64,000 bases of DNA from Larix kaempferi (taxonomy: Eukaryota > Streptophyta > Pinopsida > Pinales > Pinaceae), in the NCBI GenBank assembly GCA_027924585.1, contig BSBM01000826.1, positions 9,517,501 to 9,581,500 of the forward strand. Reading direction: 5' to 3'. Position 1 is the first letter of the stretch, and the number at the start of each line of letters is the position of its first letter. Below the pieces are notes generated by a model. The model did not search any database, had not been told where the DNA came from, and saw nothing but the letters and a program-made list of their open reading frames with translations. Position numbers and translations under genes: made by a program. Shown here in pieces: positions 1 through 11,965 of the stretch.

Positions 1-116
1 ATGGCGAACGCGTGCACCAAAGGTCCTGATTGGAAAGAACGCTAGATATACAATTAAGAAACCTGCGGTCCCAAATGGGGTCTACAGAATAGGAAATATC
101 ACTCTGCAGCTACGAA
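1..116. repeat. Flank segment A, duplicated near 54328-54441
   Basis: This segment matches 54328-54441 in the same orientation with scattered differences; both contain gtgcaccaaaggtcctgatt. It lies just outside the left LTR of G, and its partner lies just outside the right LTR. The copy is far too long to be a target-site duplication. It is either leader or internal sequence of a related element, or an older direct duplication. No coding potential is seen. Confidence 0.75.
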
Positions 117-779
117 TGTGTCCACACTAGTTTAAGTATTTTCCTAAAGAATGGTGAGTTCCTACGTGAGTAACTTGAAAATATTATCACAAATTTCCCA
201 AAGATCTATATCTATTCATCAATCAAGATAAACAAACTTAAGATCTAAAGCCATCCAAGAATTAAATTCATACAAGATAAACAAGATTTAAACTCATAGA
301 TGGTAGAAACTTGAATCTATTTTTAGTAGAACAGTGGAAAAATACATCCTTACCATGGCATTAGATATGAATCCTTCCTCCATTGACATGATTTTCCTTT
401 CCTTCACCCTTACTTTTGAAGAATTTGATCTCTTTCTCCTCCTTCAGAATCTTTCCAGCATTCCTTTGCTCCTCCTTTGTGTGTCTTTACCATGCCCCAA
501 ATCCTTTCTTATATAGCATTGGGAAATGTGCCTTAGGTTTCTCTTTTGAGTGTGGGATGATCCATTTTAGATTATTTTAACTTGAAAACCCACTTTTCAT
601 AGTTTTTAGGCTTTTTGCACCATTTAGAATGATTTTAAGCACAATTAATGCATTTTAATGCATTTCTTAGAGAAGATTCATCTCTGCATGAACTTGTGTC
701 ATGTTTTCTTGCTGCAGGTGCATGGTAAAAATGCGCTTCTTCTGTCACTTGACTAAGGGTTTTAATTTTATTGTTAACA
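117..779 (-). repeat. 3' LTR of element G
   Basis: The 663-bp LTR starts TGTGTCCACACTAG and ends TTGTTAACA on the plus strand. It matches 53651-54313, with roughly a dozen substitutions in the first 240 bp by eye. A TATA-like box (ctatataag on the minus strand, about 508-517) places transcription leftward, agreeing with the pol genes. A 60-codon ORF in the plus frame is kept in both LTRs but runs antisense to the promoter and is not called a gene. Confidence 0.85.
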
Positions 780-1257
780 GATGCCCCCTAATGTGTGAGG
801 TCTGAAGCAGAGCTAAGGGCTGAAATACATTACTGAAATTTATACTCTGTATACTGATACGCTTTATACTAATAATATTTATCGTTCAAAGCAAGGATAA
901 GGGAAGGAAATCCCACATGCGATGGATTGAGGATCACACCTATAAAACATAGCAATTTCTCAAATATATAATATCTTCCTAAGACGAGCATACCCATGCT
1001 TAGTAGTAAACAAGCATGGCCACGAACAATACACAGTGGATCCATGTCAAAAGAAAATTTTTCTGACAATGTAAATGTGCACTTTGATGAGTGCGAGAAC
1101 AAAGTCATTTTGGGCTTCTAACATGGTAGTCTAATCTTGCGCAACTTGGGCAGTGCATTGATGAGTGATACAACTATTTTTCCCAAGGTCTTCAATACAA
1201 ACTGACGATAGTACGAGTTTATATCATGCGAATAAGTGATATGATATCGAGCATAAT
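780..1257 (-). other. 3' UTR of G, distal part, with polypurine tract
   Basis: About 480 bp separate the G 3' LTR from insertion R1. The bases at 780-790 read tagggggcatc on the minus strand, a plausible polypurine tract beside the LTR. The rest has no supported coding content. The last five bases, ATAAT (1253-1257), are the target-site duplication of R1. The other half of this UTR resumes at 10235. Confidence 0.6.
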
Positions 1258-2166
1258 TGTTGACCAAATCACGACCTCACAGTTGACAGGGGTTCACCAA
1301 CTGTCGACACATACCGCAGTCTCCCTGGGCACCGGCCCGGGTAGGTTTGAGACCACCCAGCAACACCTGCAGAGCGGATTAGGTCTCACCCGAGGTGTCC
1401 AGGAAGAGCAGACGGAACCATGTTTCCGCCGAGGGAGGAGGCGAGTTGCAGCAGTATGATACCAACAACAATTCTAAATATTCATCATGAAGTTATAGCA
1501 CATCACTTTAATCGCAACATTTAACATTACAGTAAACAGATATCTATAACATATTATTGCGGCATTCAAATCATAGCGATAGAAACGGATAATTGCATTA
1601 AGACAAGACATAAGTATCGAGCAATATTACACATAGATTGCACCAAATCATCATCCTTATATTACTGTGGCAAACCAAAAGCAGTACATAACTCTCTGCA
1701 CAACTCCCCGCATTATCTTTCAGTCAATCTCCACATATAGCTCTATTTCTCTCTTCTATCCATCCACTTTCTCCCCTAACACTTACAATTCTCATCTATT
1801 TATAGGCTTCCGCCAATTACAATACTTGTCCACTTTCCTAACCGACACTTATGGACAATCGACTAACTGAATTGGTCTAATGACCCAAAAACCAACATAC
1901 CGCGGTACAATTGACTCGATATTACAAAATACATGACCCAAAACTCGCCAACTGCGGTATACTTGACTCAATGTTACAAAATACATGACCCAAAACTCGC
2001 CAACTGAGGTATACCTGAATCAATATTACAAAATACATGGTCCAAGTGACCCAAAACCCACCAACTGCGGTATCCTTGGGCACAAAATATTCCTTTCGAC
2101 CCTTAATCCAACGTGTCGTGATGTCAGCAGTACCACGATCTTTCCTCATCAAACCGCCTGCCCACA
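1258..2166 (-). repeat. 3' LTR of R1
   Basis: The 909-bp LTR pairs with 9321-10229, which has the same length. The first ~190 bp, relatively GC-rich, differ at about 20 sites, while the middle is more alike. A TATA box (ctataaatag on the minus strand, about 1796-1805) gives leftward transcription. The 1922-2130 part holds a short repeated motif (acccaaaaCtCGCCAACTG with tgactcaatattacaaaatacatg), about three to four times in tandem, as does the other LTR at about 9980-10130. Confidence 0.93.
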
Positions 2167-3420
2167 GGCCCCCAACACAATCTTGTGGCTTGCCCTCGAG
2201 CCATGTCAACTGCATCTGTTCTTGCTGTCTGGATCACACAATGTTGTCTCCTTCCTTCGGCTGTATGGATCCTCAACTACCAATTCTATAAGCCCTACAC
2301 GAGAGTAGGAAACCCCCGACTCACTGTCAGGTACGTTGCGAACTCATCCTCCAGTCGCATGGAATAATGCAGACTGAAAAGAAAAGAGGACGAACAGTAC
2401 CAAGGGTTGAGAACGGCGGATGACTCTAGCACATTTGTTTCGCACCAGCGCCCGTCTTCTACTGAAGTCAGGGAGCTACTGCCCCAACCAACATTTTGAT
2501 AAAAAATAGCACAACCCTTTGAACAACTACTGCATATTGAATCATGCGGGACCGGACAGGGGTCCATCTCACTGTCGATGTGTACCGCAGTTTCCTTGCC
2601 ACCAGCCCGAGCATACACAGGGGAAGTGCACCGACCATATCAAGGCGCATAGGGACACTCATCGTGCGGGCTCGCAGGGCCCCTCGGGTGCTGCCACGGG
2701 AAACAAAGTGAAGCATTTCCACATCCTCCTTGGAATTCCTCACAACTCAACTCCAAAATTCATTAACCAGCATAACCACTCTTTGTCGGAACAACGTCTG
2801 TATGGTGAACTTACCAAATTCCTTGGTTACTTATAGCCGGACCCTCCCAGGTCTCAACGGGGAGAATGATGCCCTGGTACCTCTCATCTGTGTGTATGAG
2901 CCGACCGACTGTCACAGTGGACGGGGGTGACCATGCTGCCAACAAAGCTCCCATGTGCCACCACGTGAACAACCTCGCTGCTCGTCCCGGCCCAGCGTGC
3001 CATGTGCAAAACATGTCATCGTCATGTGTGAACCCAGCCAAATTGGTCAGGTGCAATCATGTGTAGAGATGGTGACTAGTAATCACACCACTTCGCCATA
3101 CTCTCCCAAATCCATCATACATAACCCGTCGTCGAGCCTGAGCGCAACACTGTCATGAGTCTCTGACTATTCTAATCTGGTGGCACTAACCTCTTCTACT
3201 ATCGCATATCTTCTACTGTTGGTGCGCCATCTGCCACCAAGCAACCTGCAACAATCATCATCATCAAGTTTTTTTATTTTTTTTCACCAATGCGACTCAA
3301 ACATCACACTGCTCCAAGCCCGTGCGATAAGGCTTCAAGCTGTAACCATTTACCAGCTTGGGGAGCATCCCCCATCCAATCATTGCAACTGAACCGCTCC
3401 TCCTGAAGTAATTCTTTTCG
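2167..3420 (-). other. R1 3' internal region without recognisable integrase core
   Basis: The stretch starts with a G-rich tract next to the LTR (ttgggggcc on the minus strand, 2167-2175), a candidate polypurine tract. Upstream I could not find the integrase catalytic core or a chromodomain in any frame. Short open frames at 2295-2618, 2468-2743 and 2811-3056 on the minus strand resemble nothing I recognise. A T-rich run with a CAT repeat lies at about 3255-3285. The region is richer in G+C than the G sequence around it. It may be badly decayed integrase, or foreign sequence carried by R1. Confidence 0.5.
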
Positions 3421-5370
3421 AGCAGTTTCTCGGCCACCATAATGTCCTCTTGCGACTCCACCATGTGCCTCAGCCAATATCTGCGCTTGCTCATGCAGCA
3501 AGACACATCTGAGCAATATCTCATTAGCACCCAATTTATACAACTCTCCTGGGATCAGTTGAAAGCCAGCATCCTTGACGACCAATTGCTTCTTCCGAGT
3601 AGTGGTAAAGTCATCGGGCGCGGTGTCGGTCACCAGAAACTGAAGGATGTCATCAAAATACTGATCAGCAGCGGCAATGTGAAACAGTTGGGCATCCGAC
3701 AACCCATATTCGATATTAGTTGGTTTCTCCCCTGCATCAATCTGTGACAAATGATCTGGTCCAACATTCAACCTCCCCGGCTTCACAACAACCTCAAAAT
3801 CAAACTCCTGAAACAACAGTAGCCACCGGCAGATCTTCCCCCCCAACACAGGCTTATTGACCAAGTATTTCAATGCAAAATGATCAGTGAACATGTTAAA
3901 GTGGCCACCCAACAAATAATGCCTAAATTTCTGCAGCACGTAAACCATGGCCAATCCTTCGCGATCTGTGGTAGTGTAATTGCGTTCTGCAGAAGACAGC
4001 TTCCTGACTGGAAAAAGCAATGGGATGATCAATGTCTCCTTCTCCTGGTTGAGCCAATAGAACACCTAATGCAATCGATGAGGCATCAACATGAACATGG
4101 AATTCCTTACTCCAGTCCAGAAAAACCAAAATCGGTGCCGACGCCATCTTCTCCTTGAGCGTTTCGAAGCTATCCTGACGTTCCGGGCTCCACTGGAATA
4201 CTACATCCTTTTTCAACAACTTCTCCATAGGGGCAGTAATCGTAGCATACCCCCCTAATGAACTTGCGGTAATATCCCATATGACCCAATGTGGCGCGGA
4301 ACTGCTTAACAGTGGTCGGCGGTTACAACCCCAAAATAAGCGCAATCTTGGCTAGATCAACCAATAATCCCTGCTTACACACGATATGACCTAGCAATAT
4401 TCCAAAGGGAGCACAAAAAATACATTTCTTCAAGTTCAGCGATATCTGGTGCTGTTGGCAGCGCTCAAGCATTAACCGTAGATTAGCCAAATGATCACGA
4501 ATCAATCCATAAACAGTCCAATCATCCATATATACTTGCAGAAAGTTCGGAATAAAATCTTTGAATGTGGCAACAACGACCCGGGAAAATATCGCAGGTG
4601 CATTCTTCAAACCAAACGGCATGACCGTGTACTGAAAGCAACCCCATTCAGTAACAAAAGTTGTCTTATGGCGATCTTCCTTGGCAATGCGAATATGATG
4701 GTAGCCAGAGAATCCATCAGTGAAAGAGTACATCTCCTGGCCACCCACTCCTTCAAGTACTTCATCAGTAAACGGGGTCGGAAAAGGGTCATGCAAGCAG
4801 GCATCGTTCAGCTTCTGCAAATCGACACAAATGCGCACTTCACCTGTTTTCTTGTCCTACACCACCATAGGACTGATGCATTCTGACTCTTCCACAGGTT
4901 CGATAATACCAGCATCCAGCATCAGATCAAGTTCCGCCTTGACATTTTCTTTATGTCGTGGGTTTAGCCGATAAGGCCACTGTCGGACTGGCTTAGCATC
5001 TGGTTTCAATGGAATCCTCATCTCTCCTAAATCGCTCAAGATTCCCTTCATTTCAAAAAACTTCATGGGAAACACGTCCTGAAACTCATGTAGTAACTTG
5101 GTAACCTTACTCATCATCTCATCATCCCAATAATTTCCAACATTAGCAAACTTGGGAGTAGCTTCAGTGCTGATATTCGTCTTGTGAAGCTGTAATGGTT
5201 GATTGAACGGATTACTTGGTGCAATAGGTGGGACTATATTGCGACTTCCTTCAGATTCGGGATTGTTAACATTCCGGGGATCATCATCATCCTCTGGGCC
5301 ACCACTAATGTTGAAGCACTCCATGAGAGACTTCATCTGAGAATGTGTGTGCGGGTCAACAGGGCAGGCC
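3421..5370 (-). pseudogene. pol: R1 Pol: reverse transcriptase, RNase H and integrase zinc domain (broken)
   Basis: Reading leftward, the RT starts near 5080 with the linker motif LHEFQDVFP, then the palm (PFGLKNAPAIFS) and catalytic YMDD box (VYMDDWTVYG, near 4520). It continues through the thumb (FRATLGHMGYYRKFIRGYA), the RNase H region (HVHVDASSIALGVLLAQPG and ending in FTDHFALKYLVN) and the integrase HHCC start (LHEQAQILAEAHGGVARGHYGGR, near 3470). These are standard Ty3 Pol parts that copy the RNA genome and begin integration. Stops or frameshifts fall near 4860, 4323 and 4000. The integrase is lost after the zinc domain. The domain calls are firm; function is lost. Confidence 0.9.
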
Positions 5371-6130
5371 ACCGGAACAACCTGAAATATCACATCGCGG
5401 ATGAGCTGCAGGGCAATATGGACATCAGGGTTGGCATCCGCAAAAGTGAACGTATGAGTGAAATAGATCATCAACTCCCCCCATGTTGTAATGTCCCGGC
5501 ATAACTCGGCTATAGTGTACTACGAGCGTGGTATCTCCTTCAAAGTATGTTCAAAAGCATGGACCCACTCATCTCTGGGTTGCGCTACCCATAAGCGTTG
5601 GCACTCCATCACATGATTACCGGGATCAATATGGCCATCATACTTGCCAGTGTGATAAACCTCAGTATTTCCAAATCAAACCATCATCAACCTCCGACAC
5701 TGTGACCAATCTTTACTGAATTTCTTATGTGTCGCCAACCATCATGCTGGAGTAGCCTTCAGTGCTTCCTCCAAGGACAGCAATCGCTTTGGTTCTAGGA
5801 TGCGGTCTTCAAATTCTGCTAGGAAGGTATTTAAGCCAAGCAACCCCTCGTAGACCAGCAATGTGATCGTTTCTGCCACAACACAACATAAGGATTGCAT
5901 CACTAAGCCACATTTCTGGACTGATACTTCATGCATTCGATTTAGCCAATGTTCCAATGCATCATTAGAGTCGGAAGATGCAGAACTCTCACTGCGCCAC
6001 TCCAACTCACCATGGACAGTGGGATGAATATAATCTTCAGAAATATTAAATGCATGGTCCCATCTAGCGGGATCATCAACTTTTATAGGCTCTACATATC
6101 GGCGTCCTTCAGCCGGATCCAAGGGAGCGA
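5371..6130 (-). pseudogene. R1 linker with a second Gag-like domain between protease and RT
   Basis: Between protease and RT the minus strand encodes a segment with the spacing of a retrotransposon Gag domain: KYDGHIDPGNHVMECQ, then EWVHAFEHTL and WGELMIYFTHTFTF (about 5690 to 5440). The upstream part (5742-6122) is an open 126-codon stretch with ARWDHAFN and no family I can name. R1 has a separate Gag with zinc knuckles at 6561-9277, so this is a second Gag-like block inside Pol. It has at least two in-frame stops. The Gag-like reading rests on motif spacing only. Confidence 0.55.
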
Positions 6131-6560
6131 TGACTCAGAAAACGTGATTCTCAAAAGTCATCACGCGCTTCTTGAAGTTGATTATAGTTCCACTATTGTT
6201 AGCCCATACTATCCCCAATAGCACAGGATAGGAGCTTCCTCCATCAACTACTTCAATGACGTCGAAGTCGGCATAAGTCTTCATGCCCTCAATATCAATT
6301 GTGAGCCGCAAAACTCACCCAATAGGTGTAACCTTCGGATGGTTAGCCAACCGGAGCTGCACAGGAGACGAGCTCAATGGGGGTCTACCCATCTTTTTCC
6401 TTGCATGCTTGGTTAAGATGTTAACATCCGAACAAAGGTCAAGAATCACAAATTCAACGTCATAGTCACCAATTTGAATATTCATTTTCATTTCCTTTCC
6501 AGTCTTCCGTCGCTGTAAAGAGTTTACTGCCGACTCCTGTTGTCGTTTCGAAAATCACTG
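6131..6560 (-). pseudogene. R1 aspartic protease domain (broken)
   Basis: The minus-strand frame reads FVILDLCSDVNIL for the active-site loop and YPVLLGIVWAN for the second conserved strand. Retropepsins normally have D-[ST/L]-G; here the glycine is cysteine (DLCS), which would probably damage the active site. It lies between Gag and the linker as expected for the Gag-Pol processing enzyme. A stop codon interrupts it after VTPIG. Confidence 0.75.
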
Positions 6561-9277
6561 CAACCATCCCTCAATCTCAACTAGGGAAACCAAGTCTTGT
6601 CCCAATGACAGACAGCTTTCAAGGAACTTTTGCAATGTCCCCGGTGGTGGTGGTCGATCAGTGTCTGATGTAGCATCAAATACAGGCGGCATATCGCAAA
6701 CAACAGGCTTAGCACTATCTTTCTCCATAGTACGACGTGCCTCCAAGAACGTCTCCCGCTCCGCATCAATGTCAAAATTTACCGTCTTCTGACAAGCCAA
6801 GCGAATGAGTGGTCGCGAACCATCTTCCCCAGTCGTCTTACCTCCATGAGTGACAACAACCACCGAAGCATCTTGTGGTCGCGGTTCTACAGAAATAGTC
6901 GCAATATTGGCACCCTGTGTCTGGTTCTGCGGCAGGTTCCCTGGTTGATTTACGTTCGGATTAATGTTCGGCGGTGGTCGCGGGGGCTAGTTCTACACTG
7001 GTTTCTGCACCAGGTTCTGTACCGGTTACTGTACTGGGTTCTGTAGCTGTGGAGTGTTCCCATCCTGCCATCTTCCAATCAACTGTGGACAATTCTCGAC
7101 TGTATGATCATTACCTAAAAAAAACGTACATTGATTTTGTAGCAGTGGGCAGTCGCGCTAATAATTCCCCCATACCGCACAGTGGTAACATTGAACAGGT
7201 CCACGACCACCTTGGACTCCTCCTCCACGACCAAGTCCGCCACCGCGCCCACCCCTATAGCCTCCCCGGTAGCCACCCTGCTGCTGATACTGAGGTTGGT
7301 TAAACTGCTGCTACATGGGTGCTGGCAGCATCCCTTGCCCTTGTGGTGCATACTACGATTGTTGCACATACTGAGGTTGCAGGGGTTTTACCGGTGTATA
7401 TTGCGATACGAACTACTGCGGTTGCTGCTGTGGTACAAAATGCATCTGTGGTTGAGGTATCGGCTGAGCTACCTGCGACTGTAGCGGTGCAACGCACTGA
7501 TCATCTTTGACATAGAATGCATCACACATTCTCTCCTATAGCATCCCATATGCACGATAATCCTTGTCATCATGTCCTATCGACTTACAGAAGGTGCAAT
7601 ACAGATTTCACGGGGTTGTGACCATTTTCTGCATATACGAGCAATTATCGTGACTGTGCCCAAACACTTGGAAAACACGACACCATGGCATATTGCCGCC
7701 ATTCAACAGATTGGGTGCACCGGAGACCAAATAATTATGAAAATCTAGGCAATCATCTTTCGTATGTCCCTCTCGTCGACATCGCGTACACCATACTTCA
7801 TCGCACTGTTCCTTGTTCTTCTTTAAATCTTGCAACTGTATAGTCAGGTTAGCGAGCTGTGTCTGTATTTGCGACATCCCGACTGCATTATCTCTAATCG
7901 GTGACGCTTCCAATCACATTGCGATCTCTAGAGCTTCGCTAGGCGTCAAAATGTTTTGCTGCATCAGCGACATCCAAATGTGGGGTAGCAGTGCCGTAAT
8001 GAACCATTCTTTATGTTGGACAACGCTCATATCGAAACTAGCCTTTTCCATCTGTGTCTTGAATCGCTGCTCGAAATCCCATACCATCTCATTGGGATAC
8101 TGCTTAATTTCCTTCAATTCAATAATATATTGAGCCTCCGACTTAAGCCGTCTAAATTCAACAATCAACCCATCCCGAATCTCATCCAGTGACTTCTTTG
8201 GAACTCTCATAGGGACTAAAACAAACTTCATGAACCAATCTAATGCATAACCTCACAAAGTCGTGGCTAACTGTCCTTTCTTAGCATTGTCATGAGTGAT
8301 TTGTTTCATGGTCCAGACCGCTTCACACAAAAACCAGTACTATTCTAGGTTGTCTGTCGCACTTCCATGGAACAACGGTAGCTTAGCATCATCGCCCACC
8401 ATCTTGGGCTTCCTTTCTCCTGTCGCTGTGCTACTACTACCAATTAACTTATACGGTGTTGACGTACTCAGCAGTGTCGAAGTAGTGTTTCTTACCGGCT
8501 GAGAGCTAGTGAGCGGAGGTGTGGGTACATTGGTTCTGGGGTTTGGTCCTGCCTCTATCCTGGACCTAGCCTGGTCGTTCTTATCATGACTGTGAGGTCG
8601 CTTCGTCTCATGTGGTCTTCCTTCGCGGTTTTTTAGTTTGATCGTAGCAGGACCTTCTCCCATTCTCTGCCTCTTTTCCTATCGAAACCTCGCTCCTCCT
8701 CTCATAAAACCACTCTCTTCCTCAGCTTTGCTCATAGTCTCCTCATGGTCTGCACCCATCTACCCCTTTACCATTTCATGTACCATTCCCCAACAGTCAT
8801 GGTACCCATGGCCTCCGCCCACCAGGCTGTCTACTGATCAAAGTGCATTTTTAATATACCCTTCTCACAGATTAGCATCTTAATCGATAGTTGGAGCGAC
8901 AGCAGAAACCTTCCCCTTGGTCCTCGGAAGAAGTATCTTTCGGCTTCACTATAGGATTTCTTCGTGTTGAATGCAAATTCCATGATATATACTTCCAAGA
9001 TGCTATCAAGCCAAAATTCAATAGCCCATGATGCCTTATTATCAACTTCCTGCAATTCCTGAATCAGTTCTGGGGTCCATGTCGTCGGCTCACCACCTTT
9101 GAAGTTCTTCTTCTGAAAGGTCAGCTTCGACAACCATTCATGCGGACCGTCGTGAATATATATTTCCACCCAGTGATCTACCGTCAGTCGCGTATTCTGA
9201 CTTTCTTCTTCAGCAAACTCCTGCAACTTCTGATCAAACCATTTTTGTATCTCCGGCTTCGTCGGGTGCCACAACAT
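6561..9277 (-). pseudogene. gag: R1 Gag with several zinc knuckles (broken)
   Basis: The frame opens at 9277. The capsid-like part is LPLFHGSATDNLE followed by IELKEIKQYPNEMVWDFEQR (about 8380-7960). Then come zinc-knuckle motifs: WCTRCRREGHTKDDC, WCRVFQVFGHSHDNC (one Cys lost), YCTFCKSIGHDDKDY (last Cys to Tyr) and a decayed CYHCAVWGN near 7190. The region before the last one is rich in Gln, Pro and Gly. Gag coats the RNA inside the particle. Many stops and shifts are present. The N-terminal ORF 8831-9277 shows no domain I recognise. Confidence 0.85.
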
Positions 9278-9300
9278 GACCTCCTTCTACTCTGCACACG

Positions 9301-9320
9301 GTCCCAGCAACGGAACCATT
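9301..9320 (-). promoter_or_regulatory. R1 primer-binding site
   Basis: Just inside the 5' LTR the minus strand reads aatggttccgttgctgggac. It resembles the TGGCGCCGTTGCCGGGG type of site complementary to plant tRNA-Asp, with several mismatches. The position, two bases from the LTR end, is right for priming minus-strand DNA. The tRNA assignment is from memory and tentative. Confidence 0.6.
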
Positions 9321-10229
9321 TGTTGACCAAATCGTGACCTCATAGTTGACCGGGGTTCACCAAATGTCGACGCATACTGGAGTCTCCCTGGGCACCGAGT
9401 TGGGCAGGTTTGAGCCCACCCAGCAACACCTACAGAGCGGATGAGATCTCACCCGAGGCATCCAGGAAGAGCAGACGGAACCATGTTTCCGCCGATGGAG
9501 GAGGCGAGTTGCGGCAGTATGATACCAACAACAATTCTAAATATTCATCATGAAGTTATAGCACATCACTTTAATCACAGCATTTAACATTACAGTAAAC
9601 AGATATCTATAACATATTATTGCGGCATTCACATCATAACGGCAAAAACAGATAATTGCATTAAGACAAGACATAAGTATCGAGCAACATTACACACAGA
9701 TTGCACCAAATCATCATCCTTATATTACTGTGGCAAACCAAAAGCAGTACATAACTCTCTGCACAACTCCCCGCATTATCTTTCAGTCAATCTCCGCATA
9801 CAACTCTATTTCTCTCTTCTATCCATCCACTTTCTCCCCTAACACTTACAATTCTCATCTATTTATAGGCTTCCGCCAATTACAATACTTGTCCACTTTC
9901 CTAACCGACACTTATGGACAATCGACTAACTGACTTGGTCTAATGGCCCAAAAACCCGCATTCAGCGGTACAATTGACTCGATATTACAAAATACATGAC
10001 CCAAAACCCGCCAACTACGGTATACTTGACTCAACGTTACAAAATACATGACCCAAAACCCGCCAACTGTGGTATACTTGACTCAATATTACAAAATACA
10101 TGGTCCAAGTGACCCCAAACCCACCAACTGCGGTATCCTTTGGCACAAAATACTCCTTTCGCACCTTCATCCAACGTGTCGCAGCATCAACAGTACCGCG
10201 ATCTTTCCTCATCAAACGGCCTGCCAACA
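9321..10229 (-). repeat. 5' LTR of R1
   Basis: The 909-bp partner of 1258-2166 ends CTGCCAACA before the ATAAT target duplication (10230-10234). The TATA box (ctataaatag, minus) is at about 9859-9868. As the upstream LTR it would have driven R1 transcription leftward. Confidence 0.93.
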
Positions 10230-10234
10230 ATAAT

Positions 10235-11965
10235 AAAACACTATCTGATTACCGGTTATTGATATATACCGTTAATAGATGCGAAGAGACCCACCGATAA
10301 TGATGATGCACTCTAAGGTACTGAGTACAAACTAACAAGTGTGAATATATGTTCTGAAGTCGAACACTTGTAGAATCAAACAATTAGGGGTCATTGATGT
10401 ATACCCACTTTCATTTGCGAGGAAACCTGCCACTAATGACTACAAGATCCAAGGTACTGTTGGGTTTCTAGATACATGTCCTAGATAATTACTTGATGTC
10501 GATAGGAATAAATCTATCGGAAGGAGGGCATTGATGTATCCCACATCAACCGATACGAAGCAAAGATCAATAATATGATATAATTTGGTAGAACTGCAAG
10601 ATTCAACACTGTATACTAACACAAGGAAGGCCGACATGATTGGTCAGGAATATTTGAGGAATGGCTGACTCGGTTTGGAATTCCCTTGAACACATAACAG
10701 GACGCATAATGGACACTTGGAAACATAGGACTTTAAGTAACCGACCTTGATGAAATCCGCTAATGCCAGATGCATTAAGGAAAATCTCCATTGGTGACGG
10801 GAAGGATAACCCATCGGTGGAGATCTGATCAAAATACGGGTACAGTTTCTTAAGGCAAATGCAGATGGTGTATAGATAGCGGAGACCAAATTATGTGTCG
10901 TGTTCAAGGGTGACAAAAACTGACTGTTGCCGTTTTCTCCAAGGATTATACTATGAAGTGATTCAAGTCTCTACCTTTTTGGATTTTTGTGTTTTTTAAT
11001 TTTTATGCATTTTCATTTTTTGTAAAAAAGAATAAAGAATGTTATGATACATAGGAGGGAATGAGTGTTGCATGGGTGTATGCTTATTTTTCAAGGGCAC
11101 GGGTTAGGCCAAGGCAAAGATCCATATTGCAAACAAGGGCTAAGCTAGTTGTTTACACTCTTATAGCTGTTCCTTCCCAAGGTAGGCTATCTGAAGCAAG
11201 ATTATGTGTCGACGGACGGTGAAGTAATACCATGTGACTGAGGTTATCCAATTTGGTGAAATGGCCAAGTAGGAATGGTTTAATGAGGTTTAATTCAGCT
11301 TGAATCTTGTGAAAAATGTCAAAATCATAAATCATCATGAATCATGGTTTGTCTCAACTACCTAAGTCAAATAATTCGAACTGTCAAAGTCTTCAAGTCC
11401 CGAAATCAAAAACTATTTCACTAGCCAGTAGTTTAGTTAGAAACTGGTTCAAATGTGCATTTAATATCTAAAACGATAGCCAAAAATGAGAATTATGCAT
11501 CTTTCTATCATTCAACAGGATACGGTTTGTACATGCATGAATAAAAGATAAGTAAAAATACTCATGATTTACCATATGTGTTCGTTGTGCAGCCAATGTA
11601 TGAAAGGAAGCATTCCCTTTCAGCTTGAATTCCTAGAAGCTATGAACCTTTAGTCTTTGATCTACCAGTAGTGGATTAGTTTCGATGTCGAACTACAAAA
11701 TTTTGAAACAGTTTCCCATGTTTTCGAGTTTTTCAAAATTTTTCATTTTTTGTTTGTATGAACTTTTTTTGGGTCTTATCTGTAAGAAAAAGAATAAAAA
11801 AGGGAAATAGTATTTACACTATTCTTTTTAGTGTGTGCGAAGTTTACACACTTTTTGGGTTATGATGTAAGCTAGATTATTTCGGTTTCACTTATGTCCT
11901 TAAATGATGTATTCAATTAAATTGGCCATGAAATAATGTACATGCTTGATTTTTTGGTATGATGC
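10235..11965 (-). other. 3' UTR of G, proximal part; no gene seen
   Basis: This AT-rich stretch lies between the archaeal-type RNase H of G and insertion R1. Its ORFs are short and match nothing I know. The motif ctgtatactaacac near 10610 resembles ctgtatactgatac near 848 on the far side of R1, consistent with one UTR split by R1. A 1.7-kb non-coding tail before the 3' LTR is usual for Tat-type elements. Confidence 0.5.

Larger units (their letters stand above)
1258..10229 (-). mobile_element. Element R1: Ty3/Gypsy retrotransposon inserted in the G 3' UTR
   Basis: R1 is 8972 bp long with two 909-bp LTRs (TGTTGACC...GCCAACA) and a perfect 5-bp target duplication ATAAT (1253-1257 and 10230-10234). 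Its minus-strand order is 5' LTR, PBS, Gag, protease, a Gag-like linker, RT, RNase H and the zinc-binding start of integrase. The integrase core is not found. Every ORF carries stops or frameshifts. The intact TSD shows a single insertion event, later than G. Confidence 0.93.

Noticed and set aside
334-516. 60-codon plus-strand ORF conserved at 53868-54050
   Set aside because: Both lie inside the G LTRs, antisense to the LTR promoter. Conservation is explained by LTR duplication.
1258-10300. Window start and 9321-10229 as a simple segmental duplication
   Set aside because: The repeats are 909-bp LTRs with TG...CA ends, PBS, polypurine tract and a 5-bp target duplication.
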